Source of the DNA: Rudaeicoccus suwonensis | GTDB taxonomy: Bacteria; Actinomycetota; Actinomycetes; Actinomycetales; Dermatophilaceae | Length of the DNA: 64,000 nucleotides | Reading direction: 5' to 3' | NCBI RefSeq assembly: GCF_007829035.1 | Contig: NZ_VIVQ01000001.1 | Location: 682,001-746,000 of the forward strand | Shown: in pieces, positions 1 through 11,475 of the stretch | Numbering within the stretch: position 1 is the first letter of the stretch | How the letters are laid out: the number at the start of each line of letters is the position of its first letter | Made by a program: the position numbers and the translations under genes | Notes under the pieces: model-generated | Told to the model about the DNA's origin: nothing | The model's database searches: none | What the model saw: the letters and a program-made list of their open reading frames with translations, nothing else

Positions 1-60
1 CACAAGGTGCCGTTATGGCGCACTCTTAACAACGTCTGCCGCCAGGTCAACCGCGGACGA

Positions 61-129
61 AGCAGGGGAGTGGAGAAGCAGGGGGAGTGGAGAAGCAGGG
101 GGAGACAAAGCAGGGGAGTGGAGAAGCAG
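61..129. repeat. Purine-rich 16-bp tandem repeat
   Basis: About four imperfect head-to-tail copies of AGCAGGGGAGTGGAGA lie at 61-76, 77-93, 94-108 and 109-124, followed by a partial AGCAG at 125-129. The third copy is shortened. The array sits downstream of the ferritin terminator. No gene is evident in 1-150. Confidence 0.8.
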
Positions 130-150
130 TAATTCTTGGACGCGGTGCAG

Positions 151-195
151 AAAAAACAGCGGGTCCGCGGCGGCTGTATGCCGGCGAACCCGCTG
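151..195 (-). terminator. Rho-independent terminator of ferritin
   Basis: Read on the minus strand, CAGCGGGT (195-188) pairs with ACCCGCTG (164-157), with a GC-rich inner stem, followed by a run of six T (156-151). It lies 30 bp after the ferritin stop codon. The loop contains one GTATGCCG word (176-183). Confidence 0.8.
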
Positions 196-224
196 CCGTG
201 ACGAGCAGTATGACGGAGCGCGTC

Positions 225-743
225 CTACTGAGCGGTGTTCTCGGTGGTGGCGGTCGGACGCTGGGCGAGGTCCTCGTCCAGGCGCAGCAGGCCGGGGCCG
301 TCGTTGTCGATCAGCTTGATGCGGCCGACGATCTCGCTGACCGTCGATTCTTCCTCGACCTGCTCGGACAGGAACCAGTTCAGCAGCGGGCGGGAGTCGA
401 GGTCGTCGGCGTCGTCACCGGCGCGGTAGAGATCGCGGATCGATGCCGAGATCTTCTCCTCGTGACGCAGGGCGGCCTCGAAGCAGGAGAGAACCGAGTC
501 GATGTGCAGATCCGGGGCGGCGATGGCGCCGATCAGCGGGTGGTTGTCGCGGTCGCTCAGGTGGTCGATGAACTTGTTGGCGTGCACGATCTCTTCGTCG
601 GCCTGGTGGCGCAACCACGCCGCCATGCCGGGGAGGTCCATGTCCTCCATCTCGATCGCCAGCTGGCGGTAGACCATGGAGGATTCGAATTCCATGGTGA
701 TCTGGTGGTTGAACTTGGCTTCCAGCGACTCAGTCATCTTCAT
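225..743 (-). CDS. Ferritin (non-haem iron storage protein)
   Basis: This 172-residue protein is a typical length for a bacterial ferritin, a 24-subunit cage that oxidises Fe(II) and stores it as ferric mineral in the cytosol. The diiron ferroxidase ligands are visible: Glu18, Glu51 and His54 (the DEEIVHA motif), Glu95 and Glu127. No haem-binding Met in a bacterioferritin context is obvious, so I call it ferritin rather than bacterioferritin. The ATG at 743 has no Shine-Dalgarno; a TAGAGT -10 box ends 6 nt upstream, which suggests a leaderless message. The gene is followed by its own T-tailed terminator and appears monocistronic. No iron-responsive operator was recognised. Confidence 0.93.
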   Translation of the reverse strand: MKMTESLEAKFNHQITMEFESSMVYRQLAIEMEDMDLPGMAAWLRHQADEEIVHANKFIDHLSDRDNHPLIGAIAAPDLHIDSVLSCFEAALRHEEKISASIRDLYRAGDDADDLDSRPLLNWFLSEQVEEESTVSEIVGRIKLIDNDGPGLLRLDEDLAQRPTATTENTAQ

Positions 744-749
744 GCGACG

Positions 750-755
750 ACTCTA
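750..755 (-). promoter_or_regulatory. Leaderless -10 box for ferritin
   Basis: TAGAGT on the minus strand is separated by 6 nt from the ATG at 743, placing transcription start at or next to the start codon. Confidence 0.55.
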
Positions 756-898
756 CGAGGTCGCCGACCGTGCGACCAGTAAGGCCCGGCGTTCACAGGT
801 CACGTTTTGCGTCGACCGACCGAGGGCGTGTCGGCGACCGCTCCCCTCATCCGTGCTACGGCATACAGAACGACGGCATCACACCGCACAGGACACCG

Positions 899-934
899 AA
901 AAAGCGTGCACCGCAACGACATTGCGGTGCACGC
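899..934 (-). terminator. Terminator of the secreted phosphoesterase gene
   Basis: A perfect 13-bp stem (904-916 with 922-934, 5-nt loop) is followed on the minus strand by TTTTT (903-899). It lies 25 bp past the stop codon of the gene at 960-3101. Confidence 0.88.
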
Positions 935-959
935 CTTCTCGGCGTCGAGCAGATGGCGG

Positions 960-3101
960 TCAGGAGGTGCGCAACATCCCGTTGCTCCTGCTCGTCAACG
1001 ACTGCACGTTGCCGGAGCTGAATCCGCCGCGACCCTCGATGGCACCCAGGATCGACGCCTCCATCTGCTGGGCGAGCGAGTCGCGTGCGAAGCACAGGCC
1101 GGTCAGCGTCTTTTCGGTGTTGATGTAGGTGCTGTCACCGGGAGAGGTGCTGGTCAGTGCGGCCGTCGACATCTTCAGCGTCGCCATCGCGAACTGCCCT
1201 GTGGGAGCGGTCAACTGCTTGTATGCCGCACTCAGTGCGATCAGCTGCTTCTCGTGCGCGCGCACCTGAGGCGAGAGCACCTTCGGGGAGATGATCGGCA
1301 GCAGTGGAACGCCGTCGACCTGGTAGCTGTCGCGCAGCCCGGTCAGCGTCATGATTGTCGGACGCATGTCGACCTGGTCGGTGAACGTGGTGTTGGTGCC
1401 GCGTGCCGAGATGCCGGGACCGACATAACCAGCCCAGATGTCCTGCATGTCCGACCAGTCGCCACCGTGGTTCCACGCGTAGCCCTGCGAGGTGTAGACG
1501 CAGGAGGAGTTGCAGTTCGCCGCACCGCTACCGACATACGAATCCTCGCCGGAGAACAACGTCAGCGTCGGCGTGCGAGCGGCATCCGCGCTGACGAAGT
1601 GCAGGATCTTTTCTTCCGCGGTGTCGGCCATGCTGTAGGCCACCGGTTCGGACTTGGCGGTGTAGGGGTTGGTGAACTTCACCTTGGCGATCGCATGGTC
1701 CAGTGCACGCACGGTCGAACTGTTGCGGGCCGGGTTGCCCTCCACCCACAGGGCGGGGGCGGGGTCGTCGTGGATCGCAAACGGCGTCGTGTTGCCGGCC
1801 TGCGTCGCAAGCAGCCCCGGCAGGTTGACGTCGACCTCGGAGCGAGTCTTGTAGTTGCAGTAATTCCCAGGCGTGCCAGTGCAGTTCGCCGGTGTCGGCG
1901 CGGTGCCCGCAAAGTGGTCGCCCTCGTCGGTGGTGAAGGTGAACAGGGTGTTCGCCGGGGTGATCCCGTCCTTCTTGAGCCGGGCGAAGAATGTCGCGAA
2001 GGCCGCGTTGTATGACGCGAGCTGCTGCGTGAAGGTCTGCTGGCCAGGGCCCATGTCACCGGTGTTGGCGGCGGTGTGGTCACCGTGCGCGTCAGAGACG
2101 TAGATGTTGACGTCCTGCACCCCGTGCTCGAGCATCTGGGCGCCGTACCCGAGCGAGTTGTTCGGCGTCTCGGAGTCGAATCCGGGGAAGCCGGGGTTGC
2201 CGGTCGGGTCGGCGATGATCTTGCCGTCGGTGGAACGCACCGGTCCGCTCGGGCTGATCACCGGCTGGATCTGAGCGGCGCCGAACAACGCTTTGTAACC
2301 GGCGTAGCCGCCCGGCTCGTCCGGCAGCGCGTCGGTCTCACCGGATGCGCACAACCGGGAGGTCTTGGCGCAGTGCACGGCGAACCCGACCATGTCCGCC
2401 TGGGCCTTGGTCGGGTTGGTGGCGGCCTCGGCCGCCTGCGGCGAACCGGCTCCGAACACCTTGGTCACGTCGGAGGTGGTGTTTTCCAGAACCGTGTTGG
2501 GAGAACCGACTTCGCCGACATTGCAGCCGGCCTCGGTGAACGGGACCCACGGCGCCGGCACGTTGATGCTCTTCTTCGGCGCGGCCTGGGTGCGCGATGG
2601 CAGGTAGTCCATGTTGTACCGCTGGTCGGTCATGCCGCCCGAGGGGTCGTAGACCGAGTCGGTCCAATAGGCGAACGAGCTGTCCGGGTGGGTGGCGCCG
2701 GACGGGTCGTAGTAGTCGCCGCTGTTGGACTGGGTGATCGCGTCGCGGTCGGGGTAGAGCCCCGTCATGTCCGAGATCATGTTGGTGCCGGTGTGCACCA
2801 GGTCGTCGTGCGTGTTGGTCATCAGCACGCCTTGGCTCTTCATGAAGTTGAGCAGAGCCGGCATCTGTTCCAAGTCACTCGCGACGTTGGGGTTGTCGCG
2901 GGTGAGGTGCACGTTGTCGAAGTCGACCTGCACGACGTGCTTGATGCCGTTGGCGAGCTGACAGTTCGTCGGCGACGAGGGCGAAGACGGTGTTGCGGTG
3001 TGCCGGGCCGGGGTCTGGGCGGCTTGCGCAGCTGCGCCGACCCCGACTCCACCCGCAGCGAGGGCCGCGACAGCTGTCGCGGCCACGATGGCGTTCCGCA
3101 C
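960..3101 (-). CDS. Secreted alkaline-phosphatase-superfamily protein
   Basis: This is a 713-residue exported protein. An upstream in-frame GTG at 3137 is possible, but AGGAGG (3113-3108) lies six bases before the GTG at 3101. Starting there gives a clean signal peptide (MRN, then an Ala/Val/Gly-rich core, then AAQAAQ). The mature part looks like a type I phosphodiesterase/alkaline-phosphatase-superfamily enzyme: a VDFDN segment near the start, SDAHGDH, TDEGDH and NHGGDW, where the Asp and His residues are likely metal ligands. The substrate (phosphate ester, nucleotide or lipid head group) cannot be read from the sequence. It is a single gene with its own terminator. Confidence 0.75.
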   Translation of the reverse strand: MRNAIVAATAVAALAAGGVGVGAAAQAAQTPARHTATPSSPSSPTNCQLANGIKHVVQVDFDNVHLTRDNPNVASDLEQMPALLNFMKSQGVLMTNTHDDLVHTGTNMISDMTGLYPDRDAITQSNSGDYYDPSGATHPDSSFAYWTDSVYDPSGGMTDQRYNMDYLPSRTQAAPKKSINVPAPWVPFTEAGCNVGEVGSPNTVLENTTSDVTKVFGAGSPQAAEAATNPTKAQADMVGFAVHCAKTSRLCASGETDALPDEPGGYAGYKALFGAAQIQPVISPSGPVRSTDGKIIADPTGNPGFPGFDSETPNNSLGYGAQMLEHGVQDVNIYVSDAHGDHTAANTGDMGPGQQTFTQQLASYNAAFATFFARLKKDGITPANTLFTFTTDEGDHFAGTAPTPANCTGTPGNYCNYKTRSEVDVNLPGLLATQAGNTTPFAIHDDPAPALWVEGNPARNSSTVRALDHAIAKVKFTNPYTAKSEPVAYSMADTAEEKILHFVSADAARTPTLTLFSGEDSYVGSGAANCNSSCVYTSQGYAWNHGGDWSDMQDIWAGYVGPGISARGTNTTFTDQVDMRPTIMTLTGLRDSYQVDGVPLLPIISPKVLSPQVRAHEKQLIALSAAYKQLTAPTGQFAMATLKMSTAALTSTSPGDSTYINTEKTLTGLCFARDSLAQQMEASILGAIEGRGGFSSGNVQSLTSRSNGMLRTS

Positions 3102-3204
3102 GATGTTCCTCCTGATGACGTAGGCGGCTAAGTGCACGCTGACCCATCGTGGCGGCTATGGAAAGGCTGTGGGGATATTGAGAGTGTGAATATTTGGTGT
3201 CCAT

Positions 3205-3249
3205 ACGTATGACGAGCGCCCCGCTGGTAGCAGGACGCTCGTCATACGT
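3205..3249 (-). terminator. 14-bp inverted repeat after the desaturase gene
   Basis: ACGTATGACGAGCG (3205-3218) pairs perfectly with 3236-3249 across a 17-nt loop, 34 bp past the desaturase stop. There is no clear T run, so termination is inferred. Both arms contain the GTATGACG word. Confidence 0.6.
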
Positions 3250-3282
3250 GCGGCGGTCGACACCGCGGGAGGTGGTGCCGAC

Positions 3283-4455
3283 TCAGGCGGCCTCGGCCAG
3301 GCGCTCGCGGCGAACGACCTTGCGCACCAACGGCTTCGGCGCGCGGCGCGGACGAAGGCGCTCGGCATACTTGTTGGGCAGCGACAACCGGATGACCTTC
3401 ATCCACGCCGAACCGACCTGGCGCGGCAGCGATCCGGAGGTGTACTGCAGGCCGTAGCGCTCGCAGATGTCCTGCACGCGCGGGGCGATCTGCTGGTAAC
3501 GGTTGCTCGGCAGGTCGGGGAACAGGTGGTGCTCGATCTGAAAGCTCAGGTTGCCCGTCGCGATGTGCATCGCCTTGGACCCGGAGATGTTGGCCGAGCC
3601 GATCATCTGCCGCAGGTACCAGTCGCCGCGGGTTTCGCCGGCGATCGAGGTGCGGGTGAAGGTCTCGACGCCTTCGGGGAAGTGGCCGCACATGATGACC
3701 GAGTGGGTCCACAGATTGCGGGCCAGGTTGGCGAGGTAGTTCGCGGCGAGGGTGCGCCGGGCCGACCCGGTCACGGTCGCCAGCAACGGGTGCAGCACGT
3801 AGTCCTTGGTGACCTGACCGCGGATCTTGTTGACCACCTTGGTGGCGTCCCGCTTGAAGACGTCCTTGTCCTTGCGGCCGGCGAAGTACTTGCCGAGCTC
3901 GAGATCGTAGGCGGCGATGCCGTATTCGAAGAAGCAGGCGTTGACGAAGTTCCACACCGGCTGACCGAGGTAGACGGGGTGCCAGCGCTGGTCCTCGTCG
4001 ACGCGCATGATGCCGTAACCCAGATCGTTGTCGCGGCCGAGCACGTTGGTGTAGGTGTGGTGCAGCTCGTTGTGCGAGTGCTTCCACAGATCGGCGGGGG
4101 AGGCGTTGTCCCACTCCCAGGTCGTCGAGTGGATCTTCGGGTCGCGCATCCAGTCCCACTGGCCGTGCATGACGTTGTGCCCGATCTCCATGTTCTCCAG
4201 GATCTTGGACACAGTCAGGCCGATGGTGCCGAGTGCGAAGGCCACGTTGTTGCGGCTGGCCAGCAGCACGAACCGGCTGCCCATCTCCAGTTTGCGTTGC
4301 ACGTCGATGACCCGGCGGATGTATGCCGCATCGGCTGCTCCACGTGAGTCGACGACCTCTTGGCGCAGCGCGTCCAGTTCTTCGCCGAGGGCTTCGATGT
4401 CCTCGCGGGTGAGGTGCTCGATCGGGTTGACGTCCTTCTTCTGCAATGCAGTCAT
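3283..4455 (-). CDS. desA3: DesA3-like membrane fatty acid desaturase
   Basis: This 390-residue membrane diiron desaturase probably introduces a cis double bond into stearoyl/palmitoyl-CoA. The three histidine boxes are present: HNVMH (93-97), HSHNELHH (126-133) and QIEHH (306-310). The segments MEIGHNVMHGQWDWM and HLFPDLPSNR closely resemble Mycobacterium tuberculosis DesA3 (Rv3229c), a stearoyl-CoA Delta9 desaturase. The gene lies 37 bp downstream of the ferredoxin-reductase gene, the same pairing as Rv3230c-Rv3229c, so the two probably form one operon and one electron-transfer system. The ATG at 4455 is preceded by AAGGGAT. Regiospecificity is inferred from similarity only. Confidence 0.9.
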   Translation of the reverse strand: MTALQKKDVNPIEHLTREDIEALGEELDALRQEVVDSRGAADAAYIRRVIDVQRKLEMGSRFVLLASRNNVAFALGTIGLTVSKILENMEIGHNVMHGQWDWMRDPKIHSTTWEWDNASPADLWKHSHNELHHTYTNVLGRDNDLGYGIMRVDEDQRWHPVYLGQPVWNFVNACFFEYGIAAYDLELGKYFAGRKDKDVFKRDATKVVNKIRGQVTKDYVLHPLLATVTGSARRTLAANYLANLARNLWTHSVIMCGHFPEGVETFTRTSIAGETRGDWYLRQMIGSANISGSKAMHIATGNLSFQIEHHLFPDLPSNRYQQIAPRVQDICERYGLQYTSGSLPRQVGSAWMKVIRLSLPNKYAERLRPRRAPKPLVRKVVRRERLAEAA

Positions 4456-4492
4456 GGTCGTGATCCCTTGCTGTGGTTGATGGTTCAGGTCT

Positions 4493-5575
4493 TTAGAGCT
4501 GTATGTCGCAGCGTCCCGCGACAGCCGAGATGCAGGTCTGCACGAGCACCCCGTCGCCGGGGGTCGCGGTGGTGATCTCGCCGGTGCGCAGGTCGCGCAC
4601 GGCGCCTTCTCGTAGCGGCAGGACGCACCCGTAACAGATGCCCATCCGGCATCCGGACGGCATCAGGATGCCGGCGTCCTCAGCGTGGTCGAGGATCGGT
4701 CGCGCGCCGTCGCATTCGACCTCGCGGTCGAGTCCGGTGAAGTAGGCGACGCCGCCTTCACCGGGTTCGACGACCGCGGGCCGGAATCGCTCGGTGTGCA
4801 GTCGGTGCGCGTGACCCTCGTGTTCCCAATGGTTTTCGAGCATCTCCAACATGCCCGCGGGGCCGCACGCCCAGGTTTCGCGATCGGCCCAGTCCGGCAC
4901 GAGAGCGGCGAGTTCGTCGGTGTCCAGCATGCCCTCGTGATCGGTGTGGCGTTCGAGCAGGGTGATCCGCCCCTGTTGGGCCAGGGACCGCAGCTCGTCG
5001 GCGAAGATGACGTCCTCAGGTCGAGGTGCGGAGTGCAACAGGATCACGTCGTCGAGTTCGTCGACGGCATGCCGCAGGATCCCCATCACGGGAGTGATGC
5101 CGCTGCCGCCGGTGAGCAGCAGGATCTGCCGGGGCAGCACCGCCGGCAGCACGAAGGCGCCGTCGGCCTGTTCCATCTGCACGATCTGCCCGACTCGCAG
5201 GGTCTCGATCAGGTGGGTGCTGACGGCGCCACCGCTGATCGCCTTGACGGTGATCGCGATGCAGCCGTCATCGCGGGGACCGGATGTGACGGAGTAGGCA
5301 CGCCACAGGCGCACGCCCTCGACATCGACACCGATCCTGATGAACTGGCCCGGGATGTGACCACGCCAACCGCGGCCGGGCCGGATGGTGACGGTGGCCG
5401 CGTCCTGGGTCTCCATCTGGATGTCGGCGACCCGGCCGCGCAAAATCGTCCGCGAGCTCAGTGGTGCGAAGAGGTCGACATAGTCCTGCGGGACCAGCGG
5501 GGTCACCAGTGAGCGAGCCAACCAGCCGGCGCCGGAGCGCAAGGCGCTCGAGGGCGAGGTACCGGTGGACTTCAT
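4493..5575 (-). CDS. Ferredoxin reductase with 2Fe-2S domain, partner of the desaturase
   Basis: This 360-residue protein should pass electrons from NAD(P)H through FAD and a 2Fe-2S cluster to the desaturase, as Rv3230c does for DesA3. It shows an FAD-binding RAYSVTSGP (92-100), a nucleotide-binding LLTGGSGITPVMGI (153-166) and a C-terminal plant-type cluster site (Cys309, Cys314, Cys317, Cys348). It is the first gene of the desaturase operon. The ATG at 5575 is preceded only by a weak AGTAAG. The AT-rich upstream region carries an 11-bp inverted repeat that may be an operator. Confidence 0.88.
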   Translation of the reverse strand: MKSTGTSPSSALRSGAGWLARSLVTPLVPQDYVDLFAPLSSRTILRGRVADIQMETQDAATVTIRPGRGWRGHIPGQFIRIGVDVEGVRLWRAYSVTSGPRDDGCIAITVKAISGGAVSTHLIETLRVGQIVQMEQADGAFVLPAVLPRQILLLTGGSGITPVMGILRHAVDELDDVILLHSAPRPEDVIFADELRSLAQQGRITLLERHTDHEGMLDTDELAALVPDWADRETWACGPAGMLEMLENHWEHEGHAHRLHTERFRPAVVEPGEGGVAYFTGLDREVECDGARPILDHAEDAGILMPSGCRMGICYGCVLPLREGAVRDLRTGEITTATPGDGVLVQTCISAVAGRCDIQL

Positions 5576-5635
5576 ACTTACTATTGTGTTCGATTCGGCA
5601 TATAAAATCTTTGTGCCGCCGGTTGGCTCTGCGGC

Positions 5636-5664
5636 AAGAAATTAGCACTGGACGCTAATTTCTT
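5636..5664 (-). promoter_or_regulatory. Candidate operator upstream of the desaturase operon
   Basis: AAGAAATTAGC (5636-5646) and GCTAATTTCTT (5654-5664) form a perfect 11-bp inverted repeat with a 7-bp spacer, starting 61 bp upstream of the reductase ATG. It is very AT-rich for this genome. The arm-spacer geometry fits a dimeric repressor; it could instead be the terminator of the gene ending at 5683. Confidence 0.5.
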
Positions 5665-5682
5665 ACTGCGCCCGGGCGCAGG

Positions 5683-6294
5683 TCAACTCAGCGGGATGCC
5701 CTTGTCGCCCTTGTCCGCCTGGTAGGTCTCCGACAACTTGTCGTAGATCGTTCGCAATGTCGCGGCTCGGGTCGCCAACTGTGGATCGGCGGACCGGCGA
5801 ACCTCTTCGGCCAGATCGATGCTCGAGAAATACGCGTTCTGCCGGTTGTAGAGGTCGCGGTTCGGATCGGCGGCCTCGCGGTCCGGATCGGGCACGGCAT
5901 ACACGGCTTTGAGGATCTGGATGTCATAGGGGATGGCGAACGAGTCGGCGGAGTCTCTGTGGCTGAAGAGGTAGCCGAACGTGGTGAATCCGCTCCAGGT
6001 GATGCCGGACAGGCAGAGCGAGCACGGCTCGTGGGTGGCGAGGAAGAAGCAGTCGGCGGGTGCCGGACGCGCCGATGCGGGCAGTTCGTAGAACTTCTTG
6101 ATCGCGTGGATCTCGCCGTGCCAGAGCGGATTCTCGATCTCGTTGTTGGTGGCCGCGACCACGAGTGACAGGTCGGATGTGCGCAGGATGGCGGCTCCGA
6201 AGAGCTTGTTTCCATCGGCGACGCCGACCGTGGTGAGAGGCACGATGTCAGCCTCGATGACGTGCAGCAGTCGGTCGAGCGATGTGTGATCCAT
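5683..6294 (-). CDS. Cytidine-deaminase-fold nucleoside deaminase
   Basis: This 203-residue cytosolic protein has the zinc site of the cytidine/deoxycytidylate deaminase superfamily: His59-x-Glu61 (WHGEIHA) and Pro90-Cys91-x-x-Cys94 (EPCSLC). Glu61 would be the proton shuttle. It is longer than guanine or tRNA-adenosine deaminases, with a C-terminal extension of about 80 residues that I do not recognise, so the substrate is unknown. It has no operon partner. The upstream region is AT-rich and leads into a set of 32-bp tandem repeats. Confidence 0.75.
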   Translation of the reverse strand: MDHTSLDRLLHVIEADIVPLTTVGVADGNKLFGAAILRTSDLSLVVAATNNEIENPLWHGEIHAIKKFYELPASARPAPADCFFLATHEPCSLCLSGITWSGFTTFGYLFSHRDSADSFAIPYDIQILKAVYAVPDPDREAADPNRDLYNRQNAYFSSIDLAEEVRRSADPQLATRAATLRTIYDKLSETYQADKGDKGIPLS

Positions 6295-6353
6295 GACACC
6301 AAGAATACCGCTAAACGAAATATAAATTCCACTGAATGGAAGTTCTCGTTGTC

Positions 6354-6449
6354 CGCGAGATGTCGCTCGTGGTCGGGGTCCACTTCGCGAGATGTCGGTC
6401 CTGGTCGGGATTCACTTCGCGAAATGTCGGTTCTGGTCGCTGTCCGTTC
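6354..6449. repeat. Three 32-bp tandem repeats
   Basis: Units at 6354-6385, 6386-6417 and 6418-6449 each begin CGCGAGATGTCG or CGCGAAATGTCG and share a TGGTCG centre. A partial inverted copy (GCGACATCTCG) follows near 6466-6476. The array fills most of the gap between the deaminase and msrA (6295-6504). It has no unique spacers, so it is not CRISPR. Confidence 0.8.
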
Positions 6450-6504
6450 ATGGAACCGGCACATCGCGACATCTCGTGAGCGAGTTCGGGGCGTCGCCCG
6501 CCGA

Positions 6505-7209
6505 TCAGGCAGGGGGAGCGATCTCCTGCTGGCTGGGCAGCTGATCCTGGCGCAGGATGCCGACCGGGCAGGTCATCCCGTTGGGTCCGTGGTTGCAGTA
6601 GCCACCGGGGTTCTTGTGCAGATACTGCTGGTGGTAGTCCTCGGCGTAGTAGAACTCGCCGACCTCGGATGCCGGTCGCATCTCGGTGCTAATGTCGCCG
6701 AACCCGTTGTCGTGCAGCACCTGCTGGAAGGCCGCGCTGGTCGAGGCGACGGCCTGCGCCTGCTCGTCGTCGGTCCAGTAGATCGCCGAGCGGTACTGCG
6801 TGCCGATGTCGTTGCCCTGCCGGTTGGCAGTCGTCGGGTCGTGGTTCTCCCAGAACTGCTTGAGGATCAGTTCGGCGCTGGTGGCCTGCGGGTCGTAGGC
6901 CACCAGGACCGTCTCGGTGTGACCGGTGCGACCGGTGCACGTCTCGTCATACGTGGGGTTGGGGGTGAACCCGCCCATGTATCCCGCTGCCGTCGTCACG
7001 ACACCGGGGATGCGCCACATGATCCGCTCGGTGCCCCAGAAACACCCCATCGCGACATACAGCACCTTCGTGCCGTCCGGCCACGGTCCGCGCATCGGCG
7101 AACCGAGCACGACATTCGAGTCGGCGATGCCGGGCAGGGGCGTGGGGCGCCCGGGGAGTGCGTTGTCGCGCGAGACCATGGACGTGCTGCGTCCGAATCC
7201 GAAGACCAT
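6505..7209 (-). CDS. msrA: Peptide methionine-(S)-sulfoxide reductase MsrA
   Basis: MsrA repairs oxidised methionine in the cytosol. The catalytic GCFWG (in VAMGCFWGTER) is present, with PTYDETCTGRTGH, FWENHDPTTANRQGNDIGTQYRS and YYAEDYHQQYLHKNP typical of the E. coli-type subfamily. Further cysteines (GGYCNHG and TCPVG near the C-terminus) may be the recycling cysteines. I start at the ATG at 7209 (MVFGFGRS): family N-termini begin just before MVSRDNALPGR, and the frame upstream of it has no family similarity. That gives 234 residues. No good Shine-Dalgarno is visible. Confidence 0.92.
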   Translation of the reverse strand: MVFGFGRSTSMVSRDNALPGRPTPLPGIADSNVVLGSPMRGPWPDGTKVLYVAMGCFWGTERIMWRIPGVVTTAAGYMGGFTPNPTYDETCTGRTGHTETVLVAYDPQATSAELILKQFWENHDPTTANRQGNDIGTQYRSAIYWTDDEQAQAVASTSAAFQQVLHDNGFGDISTEMRPASEVGEFYYAEDYHQQYLHKNPGGYCNHGPNGMTCPVGILRQDQLPSQQEIAPPA

Positions 7210-7324
7210 GTATGCCGCAACGTATGGCGACGCCCAACCCTTCCCGTTACGGCGCGGCGTGTTGCGGAGCTCAGATGCGGCAGGTACGGCGTGACACGGC
7301 CGGTGCCGGTTGGTCGCGCCTCGG

Positions 7325-7330
7325 TAACCT
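7325..7330 (+). promoter_or_regulatory. Leaderless -10 box for glyQS
   Basis: TAACCT is followed by 6 nt and the GTG start at 7337; there is no Shine-Dalgarno. Confidence 0.55.
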
Positions 7331-7336
7331 TGCGCC

Positions 7337-10360
<3,024 letters not shown>

Positions 10361-10439
10361 CAGGGTGTCCCGCGACACCAAGACGGAGACGTGTGTCCGC
10401 GTGCGGGGGTATACAGGTCTGTGAGGCGAGGAGGCTTCC

Positions 10440-11411
10440 ATGACCCCACAGATGCCGGACGAGACAATGCGCTGGTTGCTGGCCGGTGATCCTTCGATCC
10501 GTTGGCAGACTCTTGCCGACCTCACCGATGCGTCGCCGCAGGAGGTGGCGGAGGCGCGTTCTGAGGTGGCCGAGTCCGGCTGGGGCAAGGACCTGCTCGA
10601 CCGGCAGTCGGGTGGCCGGTGGGCTGACGGCGGCTGTTTTCCGGCGCGTGACTGGCACCCGACCGTGCCGATCACCGGAGATCCCGACGGGCAGCCCTGG
10701 GTCGCGACGTTGCCGACGCTGCGCCTGCTGCGCGCATTCGGAATCGCGCCGGACCATCCGCGGGTGCGCGCTGCGATCGAGGCAGTCGCGGAGCACTGCA
10801 CGTGGGAGTACGACGACGCCCCATTCTTCGACGGAGAGGTCGAGCCGTGTATCAACGGCGGTGCGCTGTCCGTCGGCGCCTACTTCCGGCGCGACATGGA
10901 CGCGCTCGCTACCCGACTCGTGGGAGAACAGCTGCCGGATGGCGGGTGGAACTGCGAAGCCGAGCGAGGCTCCACGAGGTCTTCGTTCCACACGACGATC
11001 TGCGTGCTTGAGGGGCTGCTCGACTACGAGTGCAACGGTGGTGAGGTGTCGGTCGCCGAGGCCAGGCGAGGTGGTGAGGATTATCTGCTCAGCCGGGCGC
11101 TGTTCCGCAGGGCCAGCACGGGCGAGCCGGCTGACGACAGTTGGCTGAAGTTCTCCTTCCCGACGCAGTGGCACTACGACGTGCTGCGCGGCGCCGACTA
11201 CTTCCGAGGCACGGGCGCGGCACCCGACCCACGTCTCGGCGAGGCACTCGACCTGGTGCGTGCCAAGCAACAACCGGATGGCAGCTGGCTGTTGGAAAAC
11301 ACCCATCCCGGCCTGGCCTGGTTCGCGCTGGACACCGGCGACGGTGCGCCCAGCCGATGGAACACGTTGCGTGCCCTGCGGGTGCTGAGCTGGGCGGACG
11401 GGGGCGCCTGA
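10440..11411 (+). CDS. Terpenoid-cyclase/prenyltransferase-fold protein
   Basis: This 323-residue soluble protein has repeated Q/LPDGGW-type motifs of the squalene-cyclase/prenyltransferase alpha-toroid: GGRWADGGCF, EQLPDGGWNC and KQQPDGSWLL. It is about half the length of a squalene-hopene cyclase and I see no DxDD motif, so cyclase activity is not supported. The start follows AGGAGG with a short spacer. It stands alone between glyQS and metB. The function is unknown; related short proteins are usually annotated as prenyltransferase/squalene oxidase repeat proteins. Confidence 0.7.
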   Translation: MTPQMPDETMRWLLAGDPSIRWQTLADLTDASPQEVAEARSEVAESGWGKDLLDRQSGGRWADGGCFPARDWHPTVPITGDPDGQPWVATLPTLRLLRAFGIAPDHPRVRAAIEAVAEHCTWEYDDAPFFDGEVEPCINGGALSVGAYFRRDMDALATRLVGEQLPDGGWNCEAERGSTRSSFHTTICVLEGLLDYECNGGEVSVAEARRGGEDYLLSRALFRRASTGEPADDSWLKFSFPTQWHYDVLRGADYFRGTGAAPDPRLGEALDLVRAKQQPDGSWLLENTHPGLAWFALDTGDGAPSRWNTLRALRVLSWADGGA

Positions 11412-11462
11412 CCGGCCGCGCAGCGCCCGCGGGTCGCACGGGTTCGTTCAGGGTGTGACTCG

Positions 11463-11468
11463 TAGACT
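11463..11468 (+). promoter_or_regulatory. Leaderless -10 box for metB
   Basis: TAGACT is followed by 7 nt and the ATG at 11476. This supports the ATG over an in-frame GTG at 11455, which would place the -10 box inside the gene. Confidence 0.6.
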
Positions 11469-11475
11469 CGCGCGC

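Noticed and set aside
6354-6449. CRISPR array
   Set aside because: The 32-bp units are contiguous and diverged, with no unique spacers and no cas genes nearby.
11412-11475. SAM riboswitch upstream of metB
   Set aside because: Only 64 bp separate the genes, and a -10 box sits next to the ATG.
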